From the NCBI GenBank assembly GCA_027296925.1, contig JAPUIP010000047.1:1-6080 (forward strand): a stretch of DNA of 6,080 nucleotides, read 5' to 3'. Origin of the DNA: Candidatus Poribacteria bacterium. Its GTDB lineage: Bacteria; Poribacteria; WGA-4E; PCPOR2b. This document shows positions 3,584 to 6,080 of the stretch, piece after piece. Position numbers and translations under genes: made by a program. Below the pieces are notes generated by a model. That model had not been told where the DNA came from. It worked only from the letters and a program-made list of their open reading frames with translations, and did not search any database. The first letter of the stretch is position 1. Each line of letters begins with the position of its first letter.

Positions 3584-6080
3584 ATGTCAAATCCGAATGG
3601 TCTATTTTTGACGATGTTATCAGCCTTGCACACCAGTACAAAGTCCGATTCAAACGAAGCTGAAACAAACAACCTTCCATATCTACGCCAACCCTCTTTT
3701 TCTCCCGATGGTAGTGAAATTGCCTTCTGCTACGCGGGGGACATATGGATTGCCCCAGCAACGGGAGGCCAGGCAAGACGCATTACCTCGCATGCGAGCT
3801 ACGATTCGCATCCAATTTTCTCTCCTGATGGCACACAATTAGCGTTTGCCTCTCAACGCACGGGCGGCGGAAATATCTATGTCACCTCTCTCCGATCACA
3901 CAGTTCACCGCGACGCTTGACCTATCACGGCGGGTCAACTCCGCCTGCCTGTTGGTCGCCGGATGGCCAATGGATCTACTTTACCTCATATTACGACGGG
4001 CTGCGCGGTGCGAGTTACAAGATCCACATCGATGGTGGCACCCCCATTCAGATTGCCGGGGATGCACTGGAAATCCACTACAATTTGGCAATCTCACCGG
4101 ATGGAAAGACGCTGGCATTCAACAACAACGGGCATCAATGGTGGCGGCATGGTCCAAACCCATCCGGGCATTCTGACATCTGGATGATGAGTGAGGCCGC
4201 CGGAGCGAGCGATCGCCGACGTTTGACGCAGTACCTCGGTAGAAATCTGAAACCGATGTGGTCTGCTGACGGCAATGGGCTCTACTATCTCTGTGATCGC
4301 GATGGCGAGGAGAACATTTGGTACATGACACCGGATGGCGACGCGGAAGCCGAGCAGATTACCCACTTCACCGACGGGCGAGTGCTGCGTCCCTCGATCT
4401 CCGCAGATGGCCAATGGATCGCCTTTGAACGGGATTTTCAGATCTGGCGGCTGAACCTCGAAACACGAGAATCTGCGGCGGTGGAGCTTTTCGTGCATGC
4501 GGACGAGAAATCTAACCCCATTCGCCATCACACTTACACCTCACAGATCAGCGAATTTGAGCTTGCTCCCGATGGAAAGAAGGTCGCCTTCATCGTTCAC
4601 GGCGAAGTCTTCGCGGATCTGGCAGACAAAGGGGATAAGGTCAAAAAGGGTGGGGATTCGTTCAAGGTCACCGATACCCATTTCCGTGAAATCCAGCTAC
4701 AGTGGCACCCTGAAAGCGACCGGGCCGTATACGTCTCAGATCGAACGGGACACAACGAGCTCTTCCAGTACGATTTCAAAAAGCGGGCGGAAACGCAACT
4801 GACCGATTCCCCGGAGCAAAAAGCCTCCCCCAAATTTTCGCCTGATGGCAAATGGCTCGCTTACATCCAGGGCAACACCGAAATCTGGTTGATGGCGACA
4901 GAAACAGAGGAGAAGCGCGCGTTCATCAAAGATCAGGTGTTCACCGGCGTGACTGAGCCAACGGATTTCGAGTGGTCACCGGATAGCAAATGGATCGCCT
5001 TCGTTGGCACCGATCAGAATTTCTTCAGCAACCTCTACGTCCAGCATATCGAATCGGAAGCGCCCAAACATCTAACTTTTCTGAGCAACATCAACTCTTA
5101 TCACATCCTCTGGTCGCCCGACGGAAAATTTATCGTGTTCAACACGGGGCACTACCGCACAGAGTCTCAGATTGCGCGTGTTGACCTCAAGCCGATTCCG
5201 CCGGTATTCAAGGAAGAGGATTTTGATAAACTCTTCCAGGAGGAGAAAAAGCCAGACCGGGATAAAGATGAGGATACCCCTCAGCCGCCTGAAGCGGAGT
5301 CGAGTGAAGGAAAGGCTTCCGATTCAGCCGGGGAAGATTCGGATGAAGCTGAAAATGAGGACGCCTCCGAGAGCGAAAAGGGAAAAGAGAAGAAAAAGAA
5401 GGTCGAGCCGGTTGAAATCGACTTCGAGGGAATTAAGCATCGGCTGCATTTCCTCACCGATTTCAAGCTCAATGCGCAAGCGATGCATATTCATCCCGAC
5501 AGCAAAACCCTTATCTTCCGCGCCTCGATGACAGGGCACTCCAATCTGTGGAGCCTGTCACTTGAAGAGGATAAGCGTGGCGACCTTCCCAAGCAGTTGA
5601 CGACGACATCAGGGGGAAAAGGCGATGTCCATTTCCTCCCGGATGGCAAAAGGTTTTATTACCTTGACGACAGGCGCATCCATTCGCTGGGGCTGAGCGA
5701 AGATGGGGCGAAAGAGGGTGATCCGAAAGCATTGGACACCAGGGCTGAGGTCGAAGTCAACTTCCATCTCGAAAAAATGCAAGCCTTCGACGAAGCGTGG
5801 CGGTTGATTCGTGATCATTTTTACGACCCCCACTACCACGGTTGTGACTGGGAGCAGATGCGTCAGACGTTTCGCCCGATAGCCGAAGGCGTACAAACCC
5901 ACGCGGACTTCCGGGAGATCTTGAATCTCATGGTTGGTGAATTGAACGCTTCCCATCTCGGTGCAGGCGGTGGGGGCGATTCGGCACCGGATAGTTATCT
6001 CGGCGCAGATTTCGATCGGGAAGCATTGGAAAATAACCGGGAGTTCAGGATTGCCTACCTCCTGCCGGAGTCGCCGCTGA
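3584..6080 (+). CDS. Tricorn protease homologue, 3' end outside the window
   Basis: The frame is open for 832 codons to the window edge. It encodes a large serine peptidase of the tricorn family (peptidase family S41), which in Thermoplasma trims short peptides released by the proteasome; the role in bacteria is less defined. About 13 PD40-type propeller repeats are visible, many with an S-P-D-G core (the first at 40-43, later ones such as SPKFSPDGKWLAYI and ILWSPDGKFIVF). This fits the six- plus seven-bladed propellers of tricorn. A low-complexity acidic then lysine-rich linker lies at about 553-606 within the second propeller. The C1 domain starts near 729 (FDEAWRLIRDHFYD at 735-748) and carries S790-H791 in ELNASHLG, matching the catalytic Ser-His pair. 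A PDZ domain begins at about 805 and is cut at its S-P-L motif. The catalytic nucleophile serine and C2 domain are beyond the window. There is no convincing signal peptide: residues 7-15 are only mildly hydrophobic, so a cytosolic location is likely. Confidence 0.93.
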   Translation, partial: MSNPNGLFLTMLSALHTSTKSDSNEAETNNLPYLRQPSFSPDGSEIAFCYAGDIWIAPATGGQARRITSHASYDSHPIFSPDGTQLAFASQRTGGGNIYVTSLRSHSSPRRLTYHGGSTPPACWSPDGQWIYFTSYYDGLRGASYKIHIDGGTPIQIAGDALEIHYNLAISPDGKTLAFNNNGHQWWRHGPNPSGHSDIWMMSEAAGASDRRRLTQYLGRNLKPMWSADGNGLYYLCDRDGEENIWYMTPDGDAEAEQITHFTDGRVLRPSISADGQWIAFERDFQIWRLNLETRESAAVELFVHADEKSNPIRHHTYTSQISEFELAPDGKKVAFIVHGEVFADLADKGDKVKKGGDSFKVTDTHFREIQLQWHPESDRAVYVSDRTGHNELFQYDFKKRAETQLTDSPEQKASPKFSPDGKWLAYIQGNTEIWLMATETEEKRAFIKDQVFTGVTEPTDFEWSPDSKWIAFVGTDQNFFSNLYVQHIESEAPKHLTFLSNINSYHILWSPDGKFIVFNTGHYRTESQIARVDLKPIPPVFKEEDFDKLFQEEKKPDRDKDEDTPQPPEAESSEGKASDSAGEDSDEAENEDASESEKGKEKKKKVEPVEIDFEGIKHRLHFLTDFKLNAQAMHIHPDSKTLIFRASMTGHSNLWSLSLEEDKRGDLPKQLTTTSGGKGDVHFLPDGKRFYYLDDRRIHSLGLSEDGAKEGDPKALDTRAEVEVNFHLEKMQAFDEAWRLIRDHFYDPHYHGCDWEQMRQTFRPIAEGVQTHADFREILNLMVGELNASHLGAGGGGDSAPDSYLGADFDREALENNREFRIAYLLPESPL

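Noticed and set aside
3375..3776. Minus-strand ORF of 133 codons spanning the nitrilase-protease spacer
   Set aside because: It overlaps the ends of two well-supported plus-strand genes, is Arg/His/Leu-rich without domain features, and has no upstream signals.
4094..4531. Minus-strand ORF of 145 codons inside the protease gene
   Set aside because: It is a shadow of the propeller coding sequence. The plus frame shows regular S-P-D-G repeats throughout, and the minus product has no recognisable motif.
5172..5531. Plus-strand ORF of 119 codons, very Arg/Ser/Lys-rich
   Set aside because: It is an out-of-frame reading of the protease's acidic/lysine linker; the composition follows from the GAG/AAG-rich DNA.
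1..6080. CRISPR array, tRNA/rRNA genes or transposase
   Set aside because: I saw no regularly spaced direct repeats, no tRNA cloverleaf or rRNA signature, and no transposase motif with terminal repeats.

Overview
The window carries five protein genes on roughly 50% G+C DNA, with standard bacterial signals: AGGAGG-type ribosome binding sites, one clear sigma-70 promoter, and ATG starts. The mix is a bacterial tricorn-type protease with an acidic linker, a stand-alone nitrilase-family amidohydrolase, a DUF4037 nucleotidyltransferase and a SelW-like selenoprotein. It suggests an uncultured environmental bacterium that makes selenocysteine. A sponge-associated or marine candidate phylum such as Poribacteria, or a relative of the Planctomycetes or Latescibacteria, is my guess from gene content only; nothing here fixes the taxonomy.

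Layout. Positions 1-367 hold no intact gene. They contain a short decayed remnant of a DNA methyltransferase (SAM-binding motif I, VLDPFSGNG) and a 9-nt tandem repeat. A nucleotidyltransferase (368-1231, +) and a class I methyltransferase (1228-1902, +) follow, overlapping by ATGA, so they are probably co-transcribed and may be translationally coupled. A strong hairpin (1904-1946) separates them from a convergent small gene on the minus strand (2191-1958).

The minus-strand gene is the main discovery. Read from a perfectly placed ribosome binding site and ATG at 2191, it encodes a 77-residue SelW/Rdx-family protein. Its redox motif is Cys-Ser-Ala-UGA, so the in-frame UGA at 2161-2159 is very probably selenocysteine. 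Conventional gene calling would stop at that UGA and report only a truncated 64-residue ORF without the active site. A small stem-loop lies at the right distance after the UGA to be a bacterial SECIS element.

The 395-nt gap 2192-2586 holds a possible minus-strand promoter for the selenoprotein, a long imperfect inverted repeat (2375-2449), and a near-consensus promoter (TTGACA, 17 nt, TACAAT) driving the nitrilase-superfamily gene (2587-3423, +). After a 160-nt spacer, a large gene opens at 3584 and runs off the window end. It encodes a tricorn protease homologue with 13 recognisable propeller repeats, an acidic/lysine-rich linker, the C1 domain with the Ser-His pair, and the first strands of the PDZ domain. 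The nucleophile serine and the rest of the C-terminus lie outside the window.

Functionally, the nucleotidyltransferase and methyltransferase form one apparent transcription unit, the selenoprotein is a separate redox gene, and the amidohydrolase and tricorn protease are neighbouring hydrolases with no proven link. Apart from the recoded UGA, I see no novel multi-gene system.
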